Part shown: positions 53,393-63,564 of the stretch, one piece after another
Layout: each line of letters starts with the position of its first letter
How positions within the stretch are numbered: position 1 is the first letter of the stretch
Origin: JAWXBR01 sp034440235
GTDB lineage: Bacteria > Bacteroidota > Ignavibacteria > Kapaibacteriales > Kapaibacteriaceae
Direction of reading: 5' to 3'
Length of the DNA: 64,000 nt
Assembly: GCA_034440235.1 (NCBI GenBank)
Contig: JAWXBR010000011.1
Location: forward strand, 81,696 to 145,695
Program-made: the position numbers and the translations under genes
Notes under the pieces: model-generated
What the model saw: only the letters and a program-made list of their open reading frames with translations
The model's database searches: none
Told to the model about the DNA's origin: nothing

Positions 53393-56389
53393 ATGTATCG
53401 TGACTTCGTTGTTGCACTGGTGCTCATCCTGGTAGGGGTCTCTGCGTTAGGGGCTCAGAAAGTAGAAAAGTTTACGATCACGCTCGATGTACCCTCGCGC
53501 GGTAGTGTGGCACTAACGCTCGACAGACACGACGCGTTTGCACCGGGCTCGCGCATACAGGTAATGACGCCTCGAGGCATTGTGCTGGTAGACCCTTCGT
53601 CCGTTAAAGTGTATCGCGGCTCGCTACCAAATGAACCGAAGAGTTTTGTGGTACTTGCTGTTTCGAAGTCGGGGAGCCTTATCGGCAGCATTCAATCGGG
53701 TACCGAAGTTTACAATGTGCGACGCGACCCTATGGCTTCGAGCCCCTTAACGGTAACGCATAATGACGTGACCGCAAACTCATGCGGAGTAAAGGACGAA
53801 AAGATCTCGAACGAAGTAATGCGCTTCATGCACGAAAAGCCTACAGAGCAATCGCAGGGCGATGAAATGCTCGAGATGCAGATAGCCGTCGAGGCGGATT
53901 ATCAATTTTTTCAAAAAAACGATCTTAATCGCGACAACGCACTTGCTTATATAGCACAGGTCATTGGTGCGACATCTGCGATATACGAGCGCGATTTCAA
54001 CGTACGTATCACCACCACCAATGTGCGACTATGGGAAGACTCTACTGACCCTTACCCTGAAGATGGGAACTCGTACTCGTTACTTACTACTTTTATAGAG
54101 CATTACGAGGCTACGATGTCGAGTGTGCCTCGTGACATTGCAGTATATATGACCATTCGCGGTGGATTGGGTGGAGTTGCGAAGTCGATTGGTGGTATTT
54201 GTGAGCCGGGGAGCAGTTATGCCTTTGGCGATCTAGTTTCAGATCTTGCAAATGCACCAAATACGTATTCATGGGATCAGGTTCTGTTTGCACATGAGAT
54301 TGGGCACGTCTGCGGTGCAGTGCATACGCAGAACTGTTTCTGGCCAGGAGGGCCGCTCGATAGTTGTTATACGTCGGAGGGTGGAAAGTGCTTGCAAAGT
54401 GAGCAATTGCGTGCGATCGTTGGCACGATTATGAGTTATTGTCACTTGCGTCGCAATGATGGTGGCGGAATAGCTGCAGAGTTTCATCCTCGACACAAGC
54501 ACGTTGTACGTGCATATCTAGAACGTGCCTCGTGTATAGGTGCTCGTGCTGCGGCGAAGAGCAATGTGTTGCGCGGACGACTTATCGACAAGGCAACGCA
54601 AAATGGAATAGATGGTGCCGAGCTGCACATACGTGTGTTTCAAACCGACATCTTTCTTGGGACGTTACCACTTGGTATAGATACCGTAGAGATTACCGCA
54701 GTTGATGGGTCTTTTGAGTTTACTGGATTGTCTGAAGGCATTTATACGGTTGTTCTGCCAATGGAGTGGGCTGTTACGCCAGTTAGCATCATTGCAGCAG
54801 AACAAGGGGTGAATGTAATTATAGGCGACGATGTTGTTCAACGTGATATCGTTGTAACGAAGGGACGACCTGTTACAATAGAGCTTATTACTGGCGGCGA
54901 TTCGTCAGATGTAACGTTTATTATCGTCTCGCAGAATATCGAAGCGCTCGTGGAAAATCTTACGGTGCCAGGTTCTGCTGCTGCAATGGGTGTAGGTGTT
55001 ACGAGATCGCTTCCAATAGGGTCGTACACTGTGGTACCGCATGCAGTCGGACGTCGCTTTACACCATTGTATCTCGACGTCGACGTCACAGATTCTGAGC
55101 CAATGCCTGAACTGAGTTTCACATCTACGTCAACATCACCAGACTCTACTGCTCTAATCGTAGCTATTTCGAGCATCAACAATGGTGGTGTGCGTTCGCT
55201 TGAAGTTGGAGATGACATCGAGTTGTCACTCGGTGCAGATGCCATTGTTGCAAACAAGCCAACGGGCAAGAATGGTGTTGCTGTCTTCGAAGGCATGCCA
55301 AGTATTTTCTACGAGTTGAAATGCACTATCGACACGCTAGTATGGGTGTCTACGAGCGAAAGTGCTATCTCGACGGATGCAAGGTATGCGAGTCCCGTAA
55401 TGTTCGAGAAACGTGAACGTAGGATGCCACTCATTGCACGTCCGTATCAGCTTGCAGTTACGAACGAAACCTATACACCACTAACAGGTGCTGAGCGCAT
55501 CATCGGTCCGAAGATGCCCACGACACGTTTACCTGCAATTCTCAATTTGCCTTTCGAAGTGAACTTCGGTGCAACACGTTCTTCAAAGATGTTTGTGTAC
55601 CACGGCGGCGATATTGTGTTTGGACAGAGAACGTTGAGTAGGTACATCGCGCCGTGGGGTTCTCACGAGGAAGCGGACTTTATTGTCTCAACATTTTCTA
55701 CGCGGTTAGGGGCCGACAGTACAGCACTCAGTGAGACAGGTGTCTGGTGGAAGATCTCAGGTGAAGCTCCAAACCGCACGATCGTTGTCGAGTGGCGTAA
55801 GCTAAAGCTGTGCAGATCAACGAATAACTGCACCGACATCGGCACGTTTTCATTTCAGGTACACGTCGAAGAAAACACAGGCATTATTCGCATGGTGTTT
55901 GGCGAGATCGAAGTAGGGTCGCTAAGCATTCCTTGCACCATTGGTTTGCGTGGGCGAGACCAACTCGATGCACGGGCCATTGCGGGTCAGAACGTTGGAC
56001 ATGACTGGAGTGCACCTCCTACGGTTTCCTTCTTTGCCGATCGCAACGACATCCCTCTAAACAAGAGCACGAAACCAGTATCGGGTCTTACCTACACGTG
56101 GTTTAGCGCAGCCGTTGGTGTAGACAACGACGCCAGTGCACAAGATGGCGCACTTGCACATGCAATCCGCATCAGTCCTTTACCCGCATCGGACGAACTC
56201 GTTGTCAAGGGGCTCCCACAAGGGGCTCGCCTTCGTCTTGTCGATATGCTTGGATGCACAGTACTTACGTACGCTGCACTTAACACAACTGCACAGATAG
56301 ATGTCCGTGCACTTAGCTCCGGACAATACCTGCTCCTCGTCGAAACCGCACACAACACGATTATAAAAACAGTTACGGTAACACGATAA
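53393..56389 (+). CDS. Secreted metzincin metalloprotease 1 (tandem paralogue), T9SS-type
   Basis: 998 residues from ATG 53393 with GAGGGTGTT upstream. Signal peptide FVVALVLILVGVSALGAQ; an N-terminal prodomain-like part (APGSRIQVMTPRG, SLPNEPKSFVVLAVSKSG); the reprolysin-like domain with zinc site HEIGHVCGAVHTQN at about residue 299 and Met-turn GTIMSYCHLR; two or three beta-sandwich domains (DGSFEFTGLSEGIYTVVLP is SdrD/Cna-like); and a T9SS sorting domain (SPLPASDELVVKGLPQGARL ... LSSGQYLLLVE). Likely secreted or surface-bound. The stop overlaps the next start in TAATG. Confidence 0.92.
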   Translation: MYRDFVVALVLILVGVSALGAQKVEKFTITLDVPSRGSVALTLDRHDAFAPGSRIQVMTPRGIVLVDPSSVKVYRGSLPNEPKSFVVLAVSKSGSLIGSIQSGTEVYNVRRDPMASSPLTVTHNDVTANSCGVKDEKISNEVMRFMHEKPTEQSQGDEMLEMQIAVEADYQFFQKNDLNRDNALAYIAQVIGATSAIYERDFNVRITTTNVRLWEDSTDPYPEDGNSYSLLTTFIEHYEATMSSVPRDIAVYMTIRGGLGGVAKSIGGICEPGSSYAFGDLVSDLANAPNTYSWDQVLFAHEIGHVCGAVHTQNCFWPGGPLDSCYTSEGGKCLQSEQLRAIVGTIMSYCHLRRNDGGGIAAEFHPRHKHVVRAYLERASCIGARAAAKSNVLRGRLIDKATQNGIDGAELHIRVFQTDIFLGTLPLGIDTVEITAVDGSFEFTGLSEGIYTVVLPMEWAVTPVSIIAAEQGVNVIIGDDVVQRDIVVTKGRPVTIELITGGDSSDVTFIIVSQNIEALVENLTVPGSAAAMGVGVTRSLPIGSYTVVPHAVGRRFTPLYLDVDVTDSEPMPELSFTSTSTSPDSTALIVAISSINNGGVRSLEVGDDIELSLGADAIVANKPTGKNGVAVFEGMPSIFYELKCTIDTLVWVSTSESAISTDARYASPVMFEKRERRMPLIARPYQLAVTNETYTPLTGAERIIGPKMPTTRLPAILNLPFEVNFGATRSSKMFVYHGGDIVFGQRTLSRYIAPWGSHEEADFIVSTFSTRLGADSTALSETGVWWKISGEAPNRTIVVEWRKLKLCRSTNNCTDIGTFSFQVHVEENTGIIRMVFGEIEVGSLSIPCTIGLRGRDQLDARAIAGQNVGHDWSAPPTVSFFADRNDIPLNKSTKPVSGLTYTWFSAAVGVDNDASAQDGALAHAIRISPLPASDELVVKGLPQGARLRLVDMLGCTVLTYAALNTTAQIDVRALSSGQYLLLVETAHNTIIKTVTVTR

Positions 56390-59300
56390 TGACAAAAATA
56401 ATTTGCCTGATGCTAGTATGCTCATTGCATGTAGCAGTTGCCGAGACATTCGACATCACGCTGAACGTGCCTTCGCGAGGAAACGTCGCGTTGCGTCTCG
56501 AGCGACACGACGCGTTTGCACCCGGTTCGCGCATACAGGTAATGACGCCTCGTGGCGTTGTGCTGGTAGACCCTGCGTCCGTTAGAGTGTATCGCGGCTC
56601 GCTGCCCAACGAACCGAAGAGCATTGTTGTGCTCGCGGTTTCGCGTTCGGGTGTTGTCGGGACGATAGATGCGGTGACCGAACGCTTCGATGTGCACCGC
56701 GATGCACGCTATGTAAGCGCGACGAGCGCAACTGTAAGCGCGACGAGCGTAAGTGTGAGCAAGACGAGCGTAACTGTAAACAACGCTCAACCAAGACCAT
56801 GCGCAGTAGTTGAAGAAAAGCTTCCAGCCGAGTTGTTGCGAATAATGCACGAGAAACCATCGGAGCGGGTTCAGGATGCAGAAACGCTGGAAATGCAGAT
56901 AGCGGTAGAAGCAGATAATCAATTTTTCCGAGAAAATGAATCGAACCGCGACAAAGCACTGGCTTACATAGCGCAGGTCGTGGGAGCAACCTCTGCTATT
57001 TATGAGCGCGACTTTAATGTGCGCATAACAACAAGCAACGTGCGACTCTGGGAAGACCCTTCTGACCCTTACCCAGAATCGGGTTCATCTGGCGAATTGT
57101 TGGAAGCGTTTGTTGCGCATTACGAGGCAACGATGTCGAATGTGCAGCGCGATATGGCTGTGTATATGACGATGCGTGGCGGACTTGGCGGTGTGGCGAA
57201 ATCGATTGGTGGTATATGCGAGTCTGGTAGCAGCTACTGTTTCGGCGACCTTAACGGTGATCTTGCTAAAGCACCAAACGAGTATTCGTGGGATCAGGTG
57301 CTGTTTGCTCATGAGATTGGACACGTCTGTGGTGCCATTCATACGCAGAATTGTTTTTGGCCTGGTGGGCCTATCGATAGTTGTGTGAACTCCGAAGGTG
57401 GAACCTGTGTGCGCGGCGACCAGACACGTCCGATTATCGGCACCATAATGAGCTACTGTCATCTGCGGCAGTTCGAAGGCGGCGGAATTGTTGCGGAGTT
57501 TCATCCGCGTCACAAGCAAGTTGTCCGTTCGTATCTCGAGCGCGCCACTTGTGTCGGTGCACGCAGCGGAACGAAGAACAGTGTGCTGCGTGGCCGTCTT
57601 ATCAATTACACTACGCAGACGGGAATTGCTGGGGCTGAACTGCGCATTCGTGTATTCAAGAACGATCTGTTTATTGGCACGGTGTCGCCCGGACCAGATT
57701 CTATAAAAACTACGGGCGCAGATGGGTCGTTCGAGTTTACCGGGTTGTCAGACGGTGTGTACACTGTTGTACTCCCTGACGAATGGGCTATTACACCAAT
57801 CACTATTAATGCAGCAGAGCAAGGTGTAAACATTATCGTTTCTGAAAACATCGTTCAGTACGACATCAATGTAGTGAGCGGACGTCCCGTCTCGCTAGAG
57901 CTGAATACGGGTGGCGATGCAACCGACATCACAATTACACTTGTATCGCAGAACCTAGAGGCACTCGTCGAGGTTGTCCCGGTGCCTGGAATATTTGCCG
58001 CACTTGGCGTTCCTTACGTGCAAACGGTGCCTATCGGTTCATATACGATAGTGCCGCATGCTGTTGGACGTCGGTTTACACCATTGTATATCGACGTCGA
58101 CGTAACAGCGTCCGGACCACCGGCAGAGGTTTCGTTCGTCTCGTCGTCTACAGCACCAGATACAACGGCGCCAATTATTGCGATTTCTACAATAAACAAT
58201 GAAGGAGTGTACGCTCTTGCCGTTGGCGACGAGGTAGAAATAATGCATTATCTCGATAGTACAGGCACAAAGCGTCCAACAGGTACGAATGGGGTGGTTG
58301 TGTTTGAGAACCTGCACGCAAGCGCATACTATTTAACTGATTGTATCATAGATACAGCTGACTGGGTACCAAGTGCGAGTAGTAGGCAATTCGCTTTCGC
58401 GGGAAATGGATACCCCGTAATATTTGAAAAGCGTGAACGGCAGTTTCCTCTCATCGCACGTCCGTACCAACTCGTTGTTACAACAGAGAAATACGAGTCA
58501 GTTGCCGGTGCCGAACGCATCATTGGTCCGGATGCATTTGCCTCCGGCGACCCTGTACCCCGAACGCTTCCATTCGACATAAGCTTCGGTCCGGAGCGTA
58601 GCTCAAAAGTCTTCGTCTACCCAAGTGGCGACCTCGTATTTGGTCAGAACCCCGTCGGTACATACGAAACACCCGTAATGTCGTACACCAATGCCGACTT
58701 CATTATTTCGGTCATGTCACCGAGTTTCTTTGCACCATACACCATCGACAGTACAGATCTCGACAACACTGGTGTGTGGTTTAAGATCACTGGTGAGGCG
58801 CCAAATCGTGTGGTAAGTGTGGAGTGGCGTAAACTCGCAGTATGTGATGGTTTTGGAAGCGCATGTAAGGGTGTTGGTACAGTCACGTTTCAGGTGCACA
58901 TCGAAGAACACAGTGGCATAATTCGCATGGTGTACGGAGTTGCAGATCCTGCCGATCAAAGCGTACCTGTGTATGTCGGTCTCCGAGGTCGCGATAAGCT
59001 CGACGTGCGAGCACTCGCATCTGAGATTTCTGCGTGGAGTACGCCCGAGACCACGAGTAATGCTTCGGACGTTTTGGGTTTCCTTCTTCACAACGAGAAC
59101 CACCCGGTCGAAGGTCTTACCTACACATGGCTCAACGCAGCTGTAAGCGTAGATGAAGACGCCAGCGCACAAGCTAGCTCACGTCATAGCTCGTCACGCG
59201 CCGATGCAATTCGCATCTCTCCGTCACCCGCTTCCGACGCTCTCACGGTTAAGGGGCTCCCCGAAGGGGCTCGCCTGCGGCTTGTCGACATGCTGGGTCG

Positions 59301-59475
59301 CGGTGTTCTAACGCCTAGCGCTCTCAAAGCGACAGCAAACGCATCGAACACCTCGCGACATCTGGTCAGCACAACAGCATACTTCGATGTGAGTGCGCTT
59401 GCATCGGGGCATTATTTACTTCTCGTTGAAACAGACGGTGCAACAATAGCAAAAACAGTTATGGTAAACCATTGA
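56389..59475 (+). CDS. Secreted metzincin metalloprotease 2 (tandem paralogue), T9SS-type
   Basis: 1028 residues. Same layout as its neighbours: signal peptide LMLVCSLHVAVA, prodomain-like part, zinc site HEIGHVCGAIHTQN at about residue 306, GTIMSYCHLRQ, Cna-like domains, and sorting domain (SPSPASDALTVKGLPEGARL, LASGHYLLLVETDG). It has a unique Ser/Thr-rich insert after the prodomain encoded by a 21-bp repeat, and an extra Ser-rich stretch (ASSRHSSSRADA) before the sorting domain. Overlaps the previous stop (TAATG) and next start (TGATG), so all three are translated in series. Confidence 0.92.
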   Translation: MTKIICLMLVCSLHVAVAETFDITLNVPSRGNVALRLERHDAFAPGSRIQVMTPRGVVLVDPASVRVYRGSLPNEPKSIVVLAVSRSGVVGTIDAVTERFDVHRDARYVSATSATVSATSVSVSKTSVTVNNAQPRPCAVVEEKLPAELLRIMHEKPSERVQDAETLEMQIAVEADNQFFRENESNRDKALAYIAQVVGATSAIYERDFNVRITTSNVRLWEDPSDPYPESGSSGELLEAFVAHYEATMSNVQRDMAVYMTMRGGLGGVAKSIGGICESGSSYCFGDLNGDLAKAPNEYSWDQVLFAHEIGHVCGAIHTQNCFWPGGPIDSCVNSEGGTCVRGDQTRPIIGTIMSYCHLRQFEGGGIVAEFHPRHKQVVRSYLERATCVGARSGTKNSVLRGRLINYTTQTGIAGAELRIRVFKNDLFIGTVSPGPDSIKTTGADGSFEFTGLSDGVYTVVLPDEWAITPITINAAEQGVNIIVSENIVQYDINVVSGRPVSLELNTGGDATDITITLVSQNLEALVEVVPVPGIFAALGVPYVQTVPIGSYTIVPHAVGRRFTPLYIDVDVTASGPPAEVSFVSSSTAPDTTAPIIAISTINNEGVYALAVGDEVEIMHYLDSTGTKRPTGTNGVVVFENLHASAYYLTDCIIDTADWVPSASSRQFAFAGNGYPVIFEKRERQFPLIARPYQLVVTTEKYESVAGAERIIGPDAFASGDPVPRTLPFDISFGPERSSKVFVYPSGDLVFGQNPVGTYETPVMSYTNADFIISVMSPSFFAPYTIDSTDLDNTGVWFKITGEAPNRVVSVEWRKLAVCDGFGSACKGVGTVTFQVHIEEHSGIIRMVYGVADPADQSVPVYVGLRGRDKLDVRALASEISAWSTPETTSNASDVLGFLLHNENHPVEGLTYTWLNAAVSVDEDASAQASSRHSSSRADAIRISPSPASDALTVKGLPEGARLRLVDMLGRGVLTPSALKATANASNTSRHLVSTTAYFDVSALASGHYLLLVETDGATIAKTVMVNH
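56713..56775 (+). repeat. 21-bp tandem repeat in protease 2
   Basis: Three 21-bp units with core AAGCGCGACGAGCG, the third diverged. They encode VSATSAT/VSATSVS-type heptapeptides between the prodomain-like part and the protease domain. Absent from the two sister genes, so the expansion is recent. Confidence 0.9.
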
Positions 59476-62468
59476 TGATAAAACTCATTGTCCTGATGCT
59501 GGCTTGCTCTGTGCACATTGCATTGGCCGACACGCTCGAAGTAACGCTCACGATTCCATCGCGAGGTGACGTTGCGTTGAAACTCGAGCGACGCGATGCA
59601 TTTGCGCCGGGCTCGCGCATACAGGTAATGACGACGGCCGGACCTGTGAACATCAACCCGTCGACAGTAAAGGTCTACCGTGGCACGCTGCCCAATGAGC
59701 CAATGAGCATTGTTGTATTGGCCGTATCGAAGTCCGGAATGATTGGCAGTATTAGTGTGGGTGCGGAGAGTTTTAATGTGCGACGCGGACCCCTTGCCTC
59801 TAGCCCCTTACAGACAAATGCAATACTCGTAACACGTAACGAGCCGACAGTTCAACCTTGCAGTGTGGCCGATGAAAAAATCTCGAACACTGTGATGCGC
59901 TTCATGCACGAGAAGTCTACTGAGACTGTTCAAGGCACAGACACGCTCGACCTTCAGGTTGCAGTCGAAACAGACCATGAATTTTACCGGCGTAATGAAT
60001 CGGATCGTGATAAATCGCTTGCATACATCGCGCAAGTTATTGGTATGACCTCGGCAATCTATGAGCGCGACGTGAACGTGCGCATTACAACAAGCAACGT
60101 GCGTTTGTGGGAGGACGCCGATGACCCTTACCCCGACGATGCAACATCGTATACGCTACTTAGTGTGTTTTCTAATCTCTATGAAAGCACGATGTCGGAT
60201 GTGCAGCGCGATATCGCATTGTTAATGACAATGCGTGGTGGGTTGGGTGGAGTTGCGATTTCGATTGGTGGTGTGTGCGAAAAGGGTAGGGCCTATTGTC
60301 AGGGCGACCTTGTTGGCGATTTGGCGAATGCACCGAATTCGTTTGCGTGGGACCAGACGCTCTTCGCTCACGAGATTGGTCACCTGTGTGGAGGAGTTCA
60401 CACACAGAGTTGCCTATGGCCAGGTGGTCCGCTCGATAGTTGCATTGTTTCTGAATATGGGAATTGTGTTGGTGCAGGTCAAACACGTCCCGTCATCGGC
60501 ACAATCATGAGCTACTGTCATCAGCGTCGCGCGGACGGTGGTGGACTTAAGGCAGAATTTCATCCGCGTCACAAACGCATTATACGTTCTGTGTTAGAGC
60601 AGGCATCGTGTGTTGGGGGTCGTGTACCACTGGCGACTAATGTGTTACGCGGACGCTTCATCGACCAGTCGACAAAAATGGGAATACCCAATACATCGTT
60701 AGACATTACTGTCTTTGTCGGATTTTCTGGTGTTGGTCTCGGAGCTGTTGGACCAATCTCCACTAGTCTGACATCGGCCGACGGCTCGTTTGAGTTCACG
60801 GGATTAGCCGATGGCATCTACACTGTTGTGTTGCCAAGTGGATGGGCAATTGTACCTTTCACAATTAACTACGGTGCGAACAGCGCAGACTTCCTTGTTA
60901 CAGACGATCTTGTTCTGCAGGACATCGAGGTCGTACGTGTACGTCCAGTGAAGTTTTCCGTAACGGTCGTCGACAGCACCATTGTTGACTTTGTCGTCGT
61001 ATCACAGAATCTCGCATATCTTTCAGAGGTGCTTACTGTTGAAGGGGACAAATTCCTTGAAGGCAAGGCGTTCGCGCAGGAATGGCCGCATGGGTCGTAT
61101 ACCATTGTTCCGCATGCGTTAGGATACGAGTTCACACCAGTGCGTATGGATGTTGAGATACCAGCAACAGGAGCAGTGCCCGAGTTAAAATTTGTATTAG
61201 AGGCAGCCTCGCCAGAGAACACATCGTCGATTGTTGCCATCTCTGCTGTCGACAGCGGCGGCAGGTATTCACTGGCTCCCGGCGATGACATCGAATTGTT
61301 AAATATTGGTACTCAACAGAAAACATCAAAGCCTACTACAACGAATGGCGTTACGGTGTTCAGCGAGCAACCATTTGGTGGATACTTCGAGCTGACGTGT
61401 ACGATCGATACAAATGTGTGGGCACCTTCGGAACGCAGTACGATGTCTGGATCTCCGCAGAACAACGCTCCCGTCGTATTCGAGAAACGTCCACGAAAAA
61501 CGCCGCTCATTGCGCGTCCGTACAACCTACAAGTCTCGAATGCACCGTACGCACCGCTCACAGGTGCCGAGCGAATTATTGGTCCCGAGCGAATAGGCAC
61601 GAACGGTTCGGTTGTACGCTACCTGCCGTTTGCACTAACGTTTGGCGCTGTGAAGTCCGGACGTGTGCAGGTATTCCCCAGCGGCGATCTCGTCTTCGGA
61701 CTCACGGCGTTCGATCGTTTTAGTCCACCGCTCGAATCGTTCAGTCCTGCTGACATCGTCATATCGACTTTCTCTATGCCATTCTTCGCCGACAGTTCAG
61801 CTCTTGCAGAAACAGGCGTATGGTGGAAAGTATCGGGCGAAGCGCCGAATCGTGTTGCGTCTGTAGAATGGCGAAAAATGGAAACAAGAATTTGTGCCGA
61901 CAATTCATGTCCCGGCATCGGCTCCTTCACGTTCCAGGTCCGAATGGAAGAGGGCACAGGTCGCATCACTATGAACTATGGCACGATCACTCCCGACACA
62001 GTCAGTCGCAAGGTCAACATCGGACTTCGTGGTGCAGACAGACTCGACGTCCGTGTAGTCAAGGATGTATTAAATGTCAACTGGAACGCTCCACAACTCT
62101 CTACGCAACTTGCCGGAAACAATCTTCAGGTATCGAAGGCCAACGCACCTGCCAATGGTTTGTCGTACATCTGGTCGACGCCGCCCGTAACAAGTGTAGA
62201 TGATGATCTTAGCGGCGACGACATCGACCTCAATGCACCCAACCTATTCTGGATAACATCCTCTGCATCGGAGGTCATTATGATAAGGGGCCTCGAAGGG
62301 GCAACCATCAGCCTTGTCGACATCATGGGGCGCACATTGCGAAGGTCCAAGGCTATCCCAGCGCTCTTAGAGTGGGACGTAACCACGTGTGTTGTCGGAC
62401 GTTACACCCTCGTTGTCGAAGAGCCGAACGGATCGACATTTACACAACCTGTTATCATCATCCGCTAG
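59475..62468 (+). CDS. Secreted metzincin metalloprotease 3 (tandem paralogue), T9SS-type
   Basis: 997 residues from ATG 59475 (the TTG just before is also possible). Signal peptide VLMLACSVHIALA, the shared prodomain-like part, zinc site HEIGHLCGGVHTQS at about residue 297, GTIMSYCHQRR, Cna-like domains, and sorting domain (LVDIMGRTLRRS, VVGRYTLVVEEPNG). It is the most diverged of the three in its middle domains. The stop TAG overlaps the murB GTG start. Confidence 0.92.
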   Translation: MIKLIVLMLACSVHIALADTLEVTLTIPSRGDVALKLERRDAFAPGSRIQVMTTAGPVNINPSTVKVYRGTLPNEPMSIVVLAVSKSGMIGSISVGAESFNVRRGPLASSPLQTNAILVTRNEPTVQPCSVADEKISNTVMRFMHEKSTETVQGTDTLDLQVAVETDHEFYRRNESDRDKSLAYIAQVIGMTSAIYERDVNVRITTSNVRLWEDADDPYPDDATSYTLLSVFSNLYESTMSDVQRDIALLMTMRGGLGGVAISIGGVCEKGRAYCQGDLVGDLANAPNSFAWDQTLFAHEIGHLCGGVHTQSCLWPGGPLDSCIVSEYGNCVGAGQTRPVIGTIMSYCHQRRADGGGLKAEFHPRHKRIIRSVLEQASCVGGRVPLATNVLRGRFIDQSTKMGIPNTSLDITVFVGFSGVGLGAVGPISTSLTSADGSFEFTGLADGIYTVVLPSGWAIVPFTINYGANSADFLVTDDLVLQDIEVVRVRPVKFSVTVVDSTIVDFVVVSQNLAYLSEVLTVEGDKFLEGKAFAQEWPHGSYTIVPHALGYEFTPVRMDVEIPATGAVPELKFVLEAASPENTSSIVAISAVDSGGRYSLAPGDDIELLNIGTQQKTSKPTTTNGVTVFSEQPFGGYFELTCTIDTNVWAPSERSTMSGSPQNNAPVVFEKRPRKTPLIARPYNLQVSNAPYAPLTGAERIIGPERIGTNGSVVRYLPFALTFGAVKSGRVQVFPSGDLVFGLTAFDRFSPPLESFSPADIVISTFSMPFFADSSALAETGVWWKVSGEAPNRVASVEWRKMETRICADNSCPGIGSFTFQVRMEEGTGRITMNYGTITPDTVSRKVNIGLRGADRLDVRVVKDVLNVNWNAPQLSTQLAGNNLQVSKANAPANGLSYIWSTPPVTSVDDDLSGDDIDLNAPNLFWITSSASEVIMIRGLEGATISLVDIMGRTLRRSKAIPALLEWDVTTCVVGRYTLVVEEPNGSTFTQPVIIIR

Positions 62469-63469
62469 TGCTCGAATTCGACCCCTACCTCGCTCCGTTC
62501 ACAACGTTTGGCATACAAGCCAATGCCGACCGCGTCGTCGCAGTTGAGAGTATTGCCGATCTTATAACCTTGTTTAGCAAAAAGCCGTTTCCGAGAATTC
62601 TTGGCGGTGGCTCGAATGTGTTACTCAGCGGGGACGTCGAGGGGACTGTTGCACTCATGCGTATTCGCGAACGCACAATCGAGCGCGAGGATGCCGACCA
62701 CGTATGGGTGCGCTTTGGTGCTGGCGAGGTGTGGCACGATGTGGTGACGTGGTGCGTGCAGCAAGGGTGGGGCGGACTCGAAAATCTTGCGCTCATTCCT
62801 GGGACCGTCGGTGCTGCGCCCATGCAGAACATTGGGGCCTATGGGGTAGAGCAGAACGCAGTGTTCGATTCGCTCGTGGCTCTTGATACAGAGACGCTCG
62901 ACGAGACCTGTTTCGATGCCCCTTCCTGCGAATTCGCTTACAGAGACAGCGTGTTTAAGCACAAGTATCGCTATCGTATGATTATAACATCGGTTACATA
63001 CCGGCTTTCGAAGAAACCCGTCGTCAATACAACGTATGCTGATGTATGGAACGAGCTCGAAGCAATGGGCGTGACCGACGTCGGCATCGCCGATGTATAC
63101 CGCGCGGTCGTGCAGGTTCGCACGCGCAAGCTGCCGGACCCAAAACAAATAGGAAACGCAGGTTCGTTCTTCAAGAACCCTGTAGTGTCAGCCGATCTGC
63201 ACGAGGCTCTAAAGAGCGAGTACCCAACCATGCCTGCATATCCGCAAAGTAATGGCACATACAAACTCGCCGCAGCATGGCTCATAGATCAATGTGGGTG
63301 GAAGGGGCACAGAAGGGGCGACGCAGGCGTGCATGACAAGCAAGCCCTTGTGCTCGTGAACCACGGCAATGCAACAGGCGCAGAGATACTACAGCTTGCA
63401 ACAGATATTCAAGCAAGTGTGCTAGAGAAGTTTGGCGTCGAGCTTGAGCGCGAAGTGAATGTGTGGTGA
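62468..63469 (+). CDS. murB: UDP-N-acetylenolpyruvoylglucosamine reductase
   Basis: 333 residues from GTG 62468, which overlaps the preceding TAG (TAGTG); upstream ATG codons lie deep in the protease gene. MurB makes UDP-MurNAc for peptidoglycan in the cytosol with FAD and NADPH. Motifs: YLAPFTTFGIQANADRVVAV, RILGGGSNVLLS (FAD), LIPGTVGAAPMQNIGAYG, and IGNAGSFFKNP with the catalytic Ser. Length and the YRYRMIITSVTYRL insert fit type I MurB. Its placement at the end of a protease operon is unusual for an essential gene. Confidence 0.95.
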   Translation: MLEFDPYLAPFTTFGIQANADRVVAVESIADLITLFSKKPFPRILGGGSNVLLSGDVEGTVALMRIRERTIEREDADHVWVRFGAGEVWHDVVTWCVQQGWGGLENLALIPGTVGAAPMQNIGAYGVEQNAVFDSLVALDTETLDETCFDAPSCEFAYRDSVFKHKYRYRMIITSVTYRLSKKPVVNTTYADVWNELEAMGVTDVGIADVYRAVVQVRTRKLPDPKQIGNAGSFFKNPVVSADLHEALKSEYPTMPAYPQSNGTYKLAAAWLIDQCGWKGHRRGDAGVHDKQALVLVNHGNATGAEILQLATDIQASVLEKFGVELEREVNVW

Positions 63470-63530
63470 GTAAATCAGATATTCCTAATACTAACGAAGA
63501 TACAATTGACACTTACGTTGGTAATGGTCT

Positions 63531-63556
63531 AGTCCCCGTTTGTTCGTAGCGGGACT
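63531..63556. other. Inverted repeat near a transposase end
   Basis: AGTCCC and GGGACT flank a 14-bp centre, between murB and the stop codon of a decayed transposase on the minus strand. It may be an end of the insertion sequence or a bidirectional terminator after murB. Confidence 0.35.
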
Positions 63557-63564
63557 CGTGATTG

